Positions 9,002 to 17,316 of a stretch of 64,000 bases of DNA are shown here, one piece after another. A program made the position numbers and the translations under genes. The notes under the pieces were generated by a model that did not search any database, had not been told where the DNA came from, and worked only from the letters and a program-made list of their open reading frames with translations. The stretch comes from Nitrosospira multiformis. Lineage in GTDB: Bacteria > Pseudomonadota > Gammaproteobacteria > Burkholderiales > Nitrosomonadaceae. Location of the stretch: positions 62,001-126,000 of the forward strand of contig NZ_FOCT01000001.1 in the NCBI RefSeq assembly GCF_900110185.1, written 5' to 3'. Position 1 is the first letter of the stretch. Every line of letters begins with the position of its first letter.

Positions 9002-9814
9002 ATGGAAAAAGTTCTGGAAGTTCTTGATGTTGAGCTATTTGTTCTGGAAAATCACCCACCTAAGTTGCGAATTACCGCGTCAGGAAATATACCTGGCAAG
9101 GGATGGACAAATCCGCGGTTAGAACCTTTTGCCTTCATTCAGCCGCCGCCCGACGGCATTTATGATTTTGATTTTGTCGCTGATCCACCTCAAGAATCTG
9201 CAACAGACGCAATTACCCCTATCGGTGTCGTTCACCTTTGGGACCCCCTACCTCCCGGTGCCAAGGGGGTTCGGATACACGTCAAACACGATTCAAAAAA
9301 GGCATTGCTGGGCAATTCCGAACATTCGGAGAGAAATCTCGGCGTGGGCAATTCCGAACACCCGAAGAGAAATCCCAATCTGGGCAATTCAGGGCACCCG
9401 AAGAGAAATCCCAGTCGTTTTACATTTGTTGATCAGGAAAGTGTAAAACGCGTCGTTTTTTTCCCTCAAGCATTGGGTCCGTTAGGTGCAAAAGAAAAGC
9501 CACAAGAGGCCTCCCTCGAATATACCGGCCCCGAAGGCCATTTCATATTTCGCGGAGCACAAATTACTCAGCAGCAAACAGTAGCGGGAACGCTTGTCTC
9601 AGTAAATTTCAGGTCCGGCGCTGCGGATGAACCTTCTATGGATTTCGCGCTGCTTCTGCCGCCAGTTGAGCTGGGAGAAGAGTTACGGCAGAACTTCAAG
9701 ACAATGGGCATTCTGATTCACGGTCGTGGCTTTGTCGTAGATCACACCGGAGCCCAACTCACCTACGAAACCGTAAATCTTGAAGGTATCGCGGAATATA
9801 TCCCCGTTCTTTGA
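9002..9814 (+). CDS. Hypothetical protein with a three-copy 12-residue repeat
   Basis: 270 residues, start supported by a GGGGGAAGTG ribosome site. No signal peptide or membrane helix. The N-terminal 100 residues and C-terminal 120 residues look like beta-rich globular sequence. Between them, from about residue 103, lies a 12-residue unit (core GNSEHxxRN) repeated three times and encoded by a 36-bp DNA tandem repeat. No family recognised. It stands alone, preceded by 223 bp of non-coding sequence and followed by a perfect palindrome that could end its transcript. Confidence 0.7.
   Translation: MEKVLEVLDVELFVLENHPPKLRITASGNIPGKGWTNPRLEPFAFIQPPPDGIYDFDFVADPPQESATDAITPIGVVHLWDPLPPGAKGVRIHVKHDSKKALLGNSEHSERNLGVGNSEHPKRNPNLGNSGHPKRNPSRFTFVDQESVKRVVFFPQALGPLGAKEKPQEASLEYTGPEGHFIFRGAQITQQQTVAGTLVSVNFRSGAADEPSMDFALLLPPVELGEELRQNFKTMGILIHGRGFVVDHTGAQLTYETVNLEGIAEYIPVL
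9310..9417 (+). repeat. Three tandem 36-bp repeats inside a coding sequence
   Basis: Units at 9310-9345, 9346-9381 and 9382-9417, each beginning GGGCAATTC and containing GAGAAATC near the end. Units 2 and 3 resemble each other more than unit 1. The length is a multiple of three, so the reading frame is kept and each unit adds 12 residues. Copy number is likely to vary between strains. Confidence 0.9.
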
Positions 9815-9836
9815 ATAAACTCCAAGGTCGCGCCAG

Positions 9837-9868
9837 ATGAAGATGGACGTTTAAACGTCCATCTTCAT
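9837..9868. terminator. Perfect 32-bp palindrome, possible transcription terminator
   Basis: ATGAAGATGGACGTTT is followed immediately by its exact reverse complement, AAACGTCCATCTTCAT. It lies 23 bp after the stop of the preceding gene. As RNA it would fold into a stem of up to 14 bp with a small AT loop. There is no U-tract afterwards, so it may act as a weak terminator, an RNA-stabilising hairpin, or a protein-binding palindrome. Confidence 0.55.
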
Positions 9869-9976
9869 TGTTAGAGTTGAGGTCTAATCTGACACTGTCT
9901 GACACTGATTCGGTATGTTTTCATCAAATTCGGAGCCCCGAATCTCTAAAAATAATCTCTTATCGGAGAGAAAATC

Positions 9977-10566
9977 ATGAAAATTACCCGTAGCTCTAAA
10001 ATCCAGGGCTTGATTCTGGTCGCAACCCTGAGTATCGGCCTTGGTTTTGTTTTCCCTGTCTCCGCACAAGCAAATCCATACATCCTGGACATCAATAGCA
10101 AAGAAGTGATCGATCTTGGAACGCTCTAGATAGAGGTAACGGTGGCACCGGTGGCATCAATGCCACGGGACAGGTGGTGGGGGGGTCGATACAGCTGCAG
10201 GTGAGTGGCGCGCTTTCATCACCGGCCCAAATGGCCGGGGGATGACCCGATCTCGGGACGCTGGGTGGAAGCAGCAGTAACGCCCATGGCATCAATGACG
10301 CCGGGCAGGTGGTGGGGATCTCCGCTACGGCCGAAGGTGCTGATCACGTTTTTATTACCGATCCGAGCGGCGTAGGCATGGCTGACCTTGATTCGCAGGT
10401 TGAGTTGCCAGTCGGATTTTTTCTAGCGCCCGGCCTTCACGTCCAAATCAATAATGTGGGACAGGTCGCTGCCTCTATTATCCCTGAGCCTCAATCTTAT
10501 GCTTTGATACTCGCGGGCCTGATCCTGGTTGGATTCATCGTCCGGCGAAAAAGTATGGTGACATAA
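9977..10566 (+). pseudogene. Decayed HAF-repeat PEP-CTERM protein gene
   Basis: The reading begins with a good signal peptide (MKITRSSKIQGLILVATLSI, ending near VSAQA) and reaches DLGTL, then stops at TAG 10127-10129. Homology continues in other frames: GINATGQVVG in the third-codon frame, then AAGEWRAFITGPNGRGMT in another frame, an in-frame TGA at 10243-10245 and finally DLGTLGGSSSNAHGINDAGQ. The C-terminus keeps an intact PEP-CTERM tail (PEPQSYALILAGLILVGFIV plus RRK). DLGTLGG and GINxxGQVVG are the hallmarks of the extracellular HAF repeat family. At least three lesions (TAG region, indel in the G-run near 10180, extra C near 10246) show it is no longer expressed as a full product. The intact ORF from 10309 is a fragment. 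Confidence 0.8.
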
Positions 10567-11254
10567 AAAATACTGGAAACTTGACCTATATTGCTGAGGG
10601 TACGATTGATTGCTACTGGGTGTGAGGGCCGTTATGCCGTCCTCTCGCAAGACTGCTTAAGCAAAAATGATCCAGAGCTATGGAAGAGCATGCATTCCTT
10701 GTAGCTTTTTTCGAGCCTGAAAAGGCTGTTCCTGACATGTGGGGGCGATTCGAATCTGACATTATTCGTCAGATCAAATTCAGGCTAATCCATCTTCATC
10801 TTTCAATTTCTGCTTTCACAATTAAGAGTAGGGGTACATTTCTCCGTTCGTTCGATCTCTTCTTCCCTTCTCTCTAAACCCTTCGTCGCTGTTCATCCGG
10901 GGCACTTCATCTCCCGTTCGCCCTGATCCTGAGTCTGAAGGATAGAAGGGGCTCTGAACGGGCGACAAGCATTTCCTGAGCAACAGGCCTGTCTTCAGGG
11001 TCGAACGGATGCTCAGCCGCGCCCTTTCGGCAAGATCAGGACATGGCTTATCGAAAGATGTCGAATACCGCTTATAGGGAAATGCCTCGTCATTTGGCCT
11101 CGTACTCCAACTCCGGGCAAAATGGTTTTCCCTGCGATCTGATCTATGATGAAAGCGGGAGTTACCCGGCGGTCCAAGAAAAATTGCGGAGGCAGCAAAA
11201 CCATAAGTGTCACGCTTTGGCTTGATTTCAAGGGGATTATGTGGAGTCGTGCAG
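10567..11254. other. Intergenic region with an imperfect palindrome
   Basis: About 690 bp without a gene I can support. A short open frame at 10680-10877 has no ribosome site or recognisable content. CCCGTTC at 10913-10919 pairs with GAACGGG at 10956-10962, flanking CT/GA-rich sequence, which looks like an eroded REP-type element. The end carries the ribosome site of the acyl-CoA synthetase gene. Confidence 0.5.
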
Positions 11255-13108
11255 ATGGGACAGAAGCAGAAGACAGATATAATTTCATGCAAAGAGGCTC
11301 AAACGCTGGCAGGGCTTTTTTCCATTCGAGTCAAACGCAACCCGCAAGCGATAGCGTACCGGCAATTTGATGTCGAGAGCGGGAAATGGCGGGAATACAA
11401 CTGGCAGGAAATGAGTACGCGTGTGGCGCAGTGGAAGCGCGCGCTAATGCGGGAGAATCTCGAACCCGGTGATCGCGTTGCGATCCTGCTGCGCAATTCC
11501 ATCGAATGGGTCTGCTTTGATCAGGCTGCACTCGCTGTCGGGCTCGTGGTGGTCCCTCTGTACCCCTCTGACGCGCCAGATAACATTGCCTACATTCTCG
11601 AGGATTCCGGCACACGGTTACTCCTGGTGGGTACTCAAAAGCGCTGGGAAACGCTCGCTTCCCGATGCAAAGACCTCGCCGGATTAGGCAAGATAGTATG
11701 CGTTGAACACCCGTCAGCCGACGGTAGCGAGGGCAGGGTGCTACAGGGTGTAGATGAATGGCTGAGGAAAACAGATGAGTGCGCCAGCGATCAGGAGGAT
11801 GGGGGCAACTCTGGTAGCAAGGGTAGATATCATCCGTCCGATCCTCACGCGCTTGCCACACTTGTTTACACTTCCGGAACGACGGGCAAGCCAAAGGGCG
11901 TCATGCTCTCGCACCTTAATGTGCTTTGGGATGCGGAGGCAACACTCCAGGCTATATCCGGCTATCCGGACGACGTCTATCTCTCGCTCCTGCCGCTCTC
12001 CCATATGCTAGAACGTACTGTTGGCTACTACGTTCCCCTCATGGCAGGGAGCAGCGTGGCGTATGCCCGTTCTTTGAAAGATTTGCCGGAGGACTTGAAA
12101 TCCGTGCGGCCCGGTATATTTGTCGCCGTACCCCAGATTTATGCGGGTATTCGCAACAAGATGAACCAGCAGGTGCAGAAAAGAGGACGGATTGCCAAGT
12201 TATTGTTCGATTGGACTGTTGCACTGGGTTGGGAACACTTTACCGCTGTGCAAGGGCAGGGGAAGGAGCGACTGTGGCACCGCGTGGCATGGCCCCTTTT
12301 TCGCCAACTGGTGGCTGACAAAGCGTTGGCCGCATTCGGGGGGAGGCTCCGGCTTGCCGTAAGTGGAGGCGGTCCACTTGCCACGGATGTTTCAAAGCAT
12401 TTCATTGGGCTCGGTTTGCCGCTTCTGCAAGGGTATGGATTGACCGAGACTTCCCCGGTTCTTACAGCCAACCGCATGAACGACATCGTGGCGGAATCAA
12501 CAGGGAGCCCATTGCCTGGCGTAGAGCTTCGTATCGGCGAGCAGGATGAACTATTGGCTCGCAGTCCGGGCGTCATGCTCGGCTATTGGAACAGACCCGA
12601 AGAAACCCGCGCTGCAATCGATGCAGAGGGTTGGCTGCATACCGGTGACCAGGCACATATTTCTGACAATCATGTTTTTATCAGCGGGCGGATCAAAGAG
12701 ATTCTGGTCACCTCCAGTGGTGAAAAAGTACCACCGACAGATCTGGAGATGTCTATCGTTCAGGAACCCCTGTTTGACCAAGTAATGGTGGTAGGCGAGG
12801 GAAGACCCTATCTGGCAGCCCTGGTGATAGTGAACAAGGGGGAGTGGCAGAACCTTGCCTCCACCCTCGGCCTGAAAGCGGACGAGCCCCAATCAATGAC
12901 ACATTCAGCTGCCCGAGCAGCCGCTTTGAAAAGGATCAAGGCAACCTTGCGCGGTTTCCCCAAATACGCTCGAATTCGGGCAGTATATCTGTCACAGGAA
13001 CCCTGGAAGGTGGAAGATGGCCTGCTGACACCGACACTGAAACTGAAACGTTCAGAAATCGAAAAGCGCTTCGCGAGCCAGATTACCGAACTGTACGAAA
13101 AACCATAA
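11255..13108 (+). CDS. Long-chain fatty-acid--CoA ligase (AMP-forming)
   Basis: 617 residues from the ATG at 11255, which has GGAG nine bases upstream; in-frame starts upstream to 11207 are less likely. It activates fatty acids to acyl-AMP and then acyl-CoA at the membrane. The adenylation motifs are all present: P-loop YTSGTTGKPKGVMLSH, the GYGLTETSP motif, the GWLHTGDQA motif and a C-terminal SGRIKEILVTSSGEKVPP hinge. Length and order match the FadD15/AMP-dependent long-chain synthetase group. It stands alone, converging on a small lipoprotein gene. Chain-length preference cannot be read. Confidence 0.92.
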   Translation: MGQKQKTDIISCKEAQTLAGLFSIRVKRNPQAIAYRQFDVESGKWREYNWQEMSTRVAQWKRALMRENLEPGDRVAILLRNSIEWVCFDQAALAVGLVVVPLYPSDAPDNIAYILEDSGTRLLLVGTQKRWETLASRCKDLAGLGKIVCVEHPSADGSEGRVLQGVDEWLRKTDECASDQEDGGNSGSKGRYHPSDPHALATLVYTSGTTGKPKGVMLSHLNVLWDAEATLQAISGYPDDVYLSLLPLSHMLERTVGYYVPLMAGSSVAYARSLKDLPEDLKSVRPGIFVAVPQIYAGIRNKMNQQVQKRGRIAKLLFDWTVALGWEHFTAVQGQGKERLWHRVAWPLFRQLVADKALAAFGGRLRLAVSGGGPLATDVSKHFIGLGLPLLQGYGLTETSPVLTANRMNDIVAESTGSPLPGVELRIGEQDELLARSPGVMLGYWNRPEETRAAIDAEGWLHTGDQAHISDNHVFISGRIKEILVTSSGEKVPPTDLEMSIVQEPLFDQVMVVGEGRPYLAALVIVNKGEWQNLASTLGLKADEPQSMTHSAARAAALKRIKATLRGFPKYARIRAVYLSQEPWKVEDGLLTPTLKLKRSEIEKRFASQITELYEKP

Positions 13109-13146
13109 TCTTGGCCAACTGCAGTCTGCCGTTGGCCAAGGTGCCG

Positions 13147-13449
13147 TTATTTCTGCTCGCGCAGGCGATCCGCTTGATCTTCCATCTGGTCAGCACGAGT
13201 CTCCGCCGATTCCCGCGCAGCGTCAGCGGCTCGATCCGTGCTCCGGGAATCCATGCCGGGATCTTGCCTTTCGATCCTGTCCGCGGCTGCCTCCCCCTCC
13301 TTCCGCACCACATCCGCCTTATCTTCCTTTGTATCGGCCTTCTGTTCCAACGTTTGTTCCCGCGCCGCCTCCTCTTTGGATTTGCAGGCGGTAAGCCCAA
13401 GTGCCAGTGCCAGCATGGTTGCGGTAAGAGCAGGTTTCAGATAGTTCAT
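13147..13449 (-). CDS. Small charged lipoprotein
   Basis: 100 residues. The start at 13449 is fixed by an excellent GGAGGAG ribosome site; upstream in-frame starts would add a non-signal sequence. The signal peptide ends in LGLTAC with the lipid-modified Cys at about residue 22. The mature part is nearly all Glu, Lys, Ala, Asp and Arg in a pattern that suggests one long helix or coiled coil. No family assigned. Similar small helical lipoproteins are common near envelope stress functions, but nothing here shows the role. Confidence 0.78.
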   Translation of the reverse strand: MNYLKPALTATMLALALGLTACKSKEEAAREQTLEQKADTKEDKADVVRKEGEAAADRIERQDPGMDSRSTDRAADAARESAETRADQMEDQADRLREQK

Positions 13450-13597
13450 GATGTTATCTCCTCCAGTTATTTTCGAGGTATCACTATAATCGCCACCGTT
13501 GTTTTTTTCTGTACGGTGGCGCACGCGATTGAGTAAAAAGATTAAAAAGATGAATCTATTTCGCTGCAAATGCCACATACTATCGCCGTACTTCATA

Positions 13598-14213
13598 TCA
13601 GCATTTGCTTCCTTGGAGAGTACCGTATGACGAACGTAATAAGGCTGAGCCCTGCCAGCAGCAGAGCGTAGGATTCGGGTTCAGGGATAGGAGGAAGAGG
13701 ATTCTCCGAGATATAAGAAGCGCCAACTGAGGCGGATTCGACATTCGAAATATCAGTGCCCAATGTGAATCACGGCCACCAAAGTTGGTGTTAAAGCTGC
13801 CTCGGAAGCCACCAGCTAACAAGGGTCCGTTGGCAAAGCTACCAAATTGAGTGACGGTCGTCGTATAATTTCCGGCGGTGAGATCGAGTGTCAGCAAGGA
13901 GTCCCAAGCTTGACCGCTGACGGATTCAGGGACCAGACCGCTGTCATCATTCTGCCCGATCAAATTTACCGATCCATCAAACAGTGTGACGATGGACTCG
14001 AATCCTCCTCAGTCAATCTCCGTTCCAGTGGCATTTATACCACCCGCGCTAGACCAGGTACGCAAGGCGACAGCAGAGGCCGGCCCCACTACTGCAAAGT
14101 TGAATTCCTGTACCTCATTATCATGTTCAAAGTTTCCGGTAAAAGAAAAATTGGCCGCGTTTACGCTACCAGTAACAAACCCTATAGCAAGAATGGCAGC
14201 ATGAATTTTTTCA
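13598..14213 (-). pseudogene. Decayed DVUA0089-type PEP-CTERM protein gene
   Basis: A canonical ribosome site (GAGGAGAAAT) precedes an ATG at 14211-14213, but the coding frame for the signal peptide (KIHAAILAIGFVTGSVNA) is one base out: a run of six A after the ATG probably once had seven. The protein then reads NFSFTGNFEHDNEVQ and TWSSAGGINATGTEID, stops at TGA 14009-14011, and continues in the same frame as GGFESIVTLFDGSVNLIG. A further frameshift near 13765 switches to the frame that encodes PEPESYALLLAGLSLITFV, the PEP-CTERM tail, ending at 13598. Three separate lesions mark a pseudogene. The GGFxxxxTLFD and TWSxxGGINAxG motifs are typical of the DVUA0089 family. Confidence 0.8.
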
Positions 14214-14776
14214 TTTTTATTTCTCCTCAAGAAAGCTGCGGCGAATAACAAGATCTGAACCGGCAAAGGCGCCCTATTAACTCACTGGCACCCTTTAAGG
14301 TATAACAAAATTCAAATTTTTTAAGCTGTGTGAACCACTTGGACTATTATTATCTTCCGCGTAAAGTCGTAAATAGTCCGGAATTTCATAACAAATAGGG
14401 CTGGCGATTGACCGACCACGTCAAAATACCTCAATCCTCTCCTTGGATACTATGTTCGATAGCGCACCGAGAGGCGAAGAGATAGAGTGTATTTCTGCGC
14501 GTCTATGTTCTGGATAAACAATTCGCTAGGTTGCTGGATTGATGGCTTCACGCCCATGGCAATCCCAACATCAGGAGATAAATCCTTCCTCTACCTCGGG
14601 TCACAACGATTCCAGGAAGCATCATTTCTTATAACCGGAAGGAATAAACGATTCGCAAAATCTGGCGAAGCAGCGGAATAGAAGCTTGTTCGGATTTCAG
14701 TTGCAGCGGATTTCAGTTGCAGCAGTGCAGCCCGGGCCTATGGGAAGGCTCGTTTCAGAAAATAGAGGAGGGGTGT
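14214..14776. other. Intergenic region
   Basis: About 560 bp between the decayed PEP-CTERM gene and the small Cys-rich protein. The part near 14290-14400 is AT-rich and may hold the old promoter of the pseudogene. An open frame at 14487-14681 has no convincing start signal and no recognisable content, so it is not called. Confidence 0.5.
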
Positions 14777-15010
14777 ATGCCGAAATGCGACGGATGCGGG
14801 AACGACTACGATAAAGCTTTTCAGATAGTCGTTTCGAATAAAACCTATACATTCGACAGCTTCGAATGTGCCATTAACCAGCTTGCGCCCACCTGCACGC
14901 ACTGCGGTGTACGAATCATTGGGCACGGCTTGGAAAAAAGCGGGGCAATGTTCTGCTGTAATCATTGCGCAGAGAAAGAAGGTGTGACGGAACTGCGTGA
15001 CCGCTCATAG
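14777..15010 (+). CDS. Small Cys-rich, probably zinc-binding protein
   Basis: 77 residues; the start at 14777 follows an AGGAGGGG ribosome site. Cysteines come in pairs: CDGC near the N-terminus, a single Cys in FDSFECAIN, then CTHC, and CCNHC near the C-terminus. The pattern suggests one or two zinc ribbons. The FDSFECAI and GHGLEKSGAMFCC segments are conserved in a family of small bacterial proteins of unknown function, as I recall it. No signal peptide, so cytosolic. It converges with the DUF2238 pair. Confidence 0.8.
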   Translation: MPKCDGCGNDYDKAFQIVVSNKTYTFDSFECAINQLAPTCTHCGVRIIGHGLEKSGAMFCCNHCAEKEGVTELRDRS

Positions 15011-15041
15011 AAAACCTACTTCCGTTACTCTTGCTGCGTTG

Positions 15042-15686
15042 CTATCCAGCCTTATGGTTTTCTTGGGTTAGCGACACGCCTACTTCGCGCTGAATCGGTT
15101 TATAGCCAAAGCTCACGGCAAGTACCGCGCCAATGATGGCAAGAGCCATATCCTTTTGTGCGTCCCAAACGTCTCCTTGCAGTCCGAGGTAGGCAGCACC
15201 CAGTTCGGGATTGACGAGCATCGCAATGACCGCCTCGATAATTTCGAAGAAACCGCTGAATGAAATGGTAATCGCTGCGGGCAGAAGCAGTGCCCAGATG
15301 CCTTGGGCCTTTGTAATGCGTATGAAGATCTCCTGGATAGGATACGCCATTATTCCGAAAGAGAAATGCACGAGCCGGTCAAAATGATTGCGCTCCAGAT
15401 GCAACGTTTCCTTGAGCCAGTAGCCGAACGGCACTTCCGCATAGGTGTAGTGGGCACCTATCGTGTGCATGACGAGAAAGAGAAAGATAAGGATATAGGA
15501 GGCATTCGAAAGCGGTAGCCGACGATACGTGAAGATCAGCACAGGCACGCATCCGAAAACCAGAAGGTTTTCGAGCAACCAGTCGCTGCGCTTCACCGGA
15601 TCGAGCGCTGCGATAATCCAGATAATTACATACATAGCGCAAAGTACCTGGACAAGTTTTCGGACACGAAAAGGTTTTTTACTCAT
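15042..15686 (-). CDS. DUF2238 membrane protein (YjdF family), copy 2
   Basis: 214 residues with about six membrane helices. The family signature is present: HTIGAHYTYAEVPFGYW, then RNHFDRLVHFSFGIMAYP, and the C-terminal LGLQGDVWDAQKDMALAIIGA. Family function is unknown. Its start lies 8 bp inside the end of the paralogous gene upstream (15679-16314), so the two are translated from one transcript. The pair seems to come from a tandem duplication that has diverged widely. Confidence 0.85.
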   Translation of the reverse strand: MSKKPFRVRKLVQVLCAMYVIIWIIAALDPVKRSDWLLENLLVFGCVPVLIFTYRRLPLSNASYILIFLFLVMHTIGAHYTYAEVPFGYWLKETLHLERNHFDRLVHFSFGIMAYPIQEIFIRITKAQGIWALLLPAAITISFSGFFEIIEAVIAMLVNPELGAAYLGLQGDVWDAQKDMALAIIGAVLAVSFGYKPIQREVGVSLTQENHKAG

Positions 15687-16314
15687 GGGGCGTACCGAGC
15701 TTAGTAGCGACCCGCTCCTCCCAGTAAGTAAACGGCATTATGGCAAGCGAACCGAGCAGAGCGGCAGTCAGGTCGAATTGCATATCCCACTCATCTCCCT
15801 GAGCCCCCAGCCAGGCAGGACCGGTTCCAGGACTTATGATCTCCGCGATGAGTGATTCCATCACTTCAAAACCGACGCTTGCAGCCAGGATTATACTGAC
15901 AGGTGACCAGTGAGCCGGCCACCCTCGAAGATTGCCCGTGCGAATTACGAGTTCGTAAAACGGATATGCCAACAGCAACCCGAATGTGAAATGAATGACT
16001 CGATCATAAGGATTTCTGTCGAGCCCGAGCATGTCCTTGAGCCAGAAGCCAATTGGAGTTTGAGCGTATCCGGTATTTGTACCGACTGCATGCAGGCTGA
16101 GGTAAAGCGCGATCAACAGATACGACAGATTCGAAAAAGCAAATCGGCGGTAGGTCGCCGCGAGGATAGCCACAAGGACCACGACAAGAATATTCTCGAT
16201 AGCCCACACCTGCCAGTCCAGGGGATTTATTGAGGTGGCTATCCACACAAGAAAATACCCGACCAGCACAACTTGCAGGAAGCGGTTTTCGCTGAATGAA
16301 AGGCGAGTTTTCAT
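15679..16314 (-). CDS. DUF2238 membrane protein (YjdF family), copy 1
   Basis: 211 residues, multi-spanning. The same motif set as its neighbour is seen: HAVGTNTGYAQTPIGFW, RNPYDRVIHFTFGLLLAYP and WLGAQGDEWDMQFDLTAAL. The conserved His, Arg and Asp in the membrane core (RNxxDRxxHF) suggest a functional site, but no reaction is established for the family. It is the promoter-proximal gene of the pair; about 280 bp of non-coding sequence lie upstream. Confidence 0.85.
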   Translation of the reverse strand: MKTRLSFSENRFLQVVLVGYFLVWIATSINPLDWQVWAIENILVVVLVAILAATYRRFAFSNLSYLLIALYLSLHAVGTNTGYAQTPIGFWLKDMLGLDRNPYDRVIHFTFGLLLAYPFYELVIRTGNLRGWPAHWSPVSIILAASVGFEVMESLIAEIISPGTGPAWLGAQGDEWDMQFDLTAALLGSLAIMPFTYWEERVATKLGTPHE

Positions 16315-16593
16315 GGCGAGGCGAGAGGACTGATCTCGTCCAAAAGGAGAATTTTCAGCGACAGCAACTCCCTGCCCCCTTGAGCAATTTGCTGAAGGTT
16401 ATGCCGCTCAGGATTAAATTCCGCGTTTATGAATTTCGAGATGAACTGCCCGAATTAAGTCTTTTTCTATAGCTTCTAATGTTTCGCCCGCTTGATCTGT
16501 ACGCTTAAGTACATTGAATCAGGAAGATTTTCAAATGGAAGGCGAGATACGGATCTGGCAAAAGGAATTCCGTTATTCACCGCCCGTTTCTAT

Positions 16594-17316
16594 TCAGAAG
16601 TCGTAAATGACACGTGAGGTCAACAGCCACTCGGTCCTCTCGCTATTCAACTGCGATGGCCCGCCGCCCACCTGTAGTATCGAGTGCTTGTTGAAGACGT
16701 ATTGAAGCTGGGGGGTCAATCGGTAGCGCCATCGTCGCTCTTCTATTTCACTGTTTAATTCGATACCAAGCGCGAGATGTTTTGAATAACTGTAAAACAG
16801 ACTGTTATTGAGCAAGCCGACGAACTCACCCGATTTACCCAAAGCGGTGTGCCGTACTCCGAACATGTTCATCATGCTCCACGTGTTAGAAAATTTATAA
16901 TCGTTCAAATAGAGGATTTCAGCCGCGAACACTTTTTCATCGTTTTTCCGTCGGCCGATAGCCTGCCAGCCATGCAGCATGCGACCTTGGGCTAGCTTAC
17001 CGAAAAAGCCCTGCAGGGAAACCTTATATTGTTGCAAAAAATCGTTCTCGATCGGCAGTTCCAATTCGATCGAGTGACCATCCATGTAGGTGTATTCAAT
17101 CTCGGGCGACCAGCGTAGCGTCTCCGCCCTTGGGGAAAGATTCAGCAAGGCATTGATCTCGAGTTCACCCTTCTTTGCGTCGAGCGGATCGACCAGATCA
17201 AAGACCATTGGCTCCGGCCTTTGACTCTGGGAACTGTTTGCCGCATCACTGTCTTCGCCACGCACATCCTGCATGAGAATAAACCCCGCCAGAGTCGCGG
17301 GCAAAATGTGCCTCAT
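16594..17316 (-). CDS. Putative outer-membrane beta-barrel protein
   Basis: 240 residues. A short signal peptide (MRHILPATLAGFILMQDVRG) precedes a sequence with alternating hydrophobic strands and aromatic girdles (for example SIELELPIENDFLQ, LRWSPEIEYTYMDG), ending in an aromatic C-terminal strand (SRVIYDF, terminal Phe), as outer-membrane barrels do. The ATG overlaps the stop of the helicase gene by 4 bp, so it is translationally coupled to a DNA helicase with no obvious shared function. Family not identified with certainty. Confidence 0.7.
   Translation of the reverse strand: MRHILPATLAGFILMQDVRGEDSDAANSSQSQRPEPMVFDLVDPLDAKKGELEINALLNLSPRAETLRWSPEIEYTYMDGHSIELELPIENDFLQQYKVSLQGFFGKLAQGRMLHGWQAIGRRKNDEKVFAAEILYLNDYKFSNTWSMMNMFGVRHTALGKSGEFVGLLNNSLFYSYSKHLALGIELNSEIEERRWRYRLTPQLQYVFNKHSILQVGGGPSQLNSERTEWLLTSRVIYDF

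Noticed and set aside
9310..9417. Possible CRISPR-like array
   Set aside because: The repeats are contiguous without spacers and stay in frame inside a coding sequence.
10680..10877. 65-codon frame before the acyl-CoA synthetase
   Set aside because: No ribosome site or recognisable domain; it runs into CT-rich repeat-like sequence.
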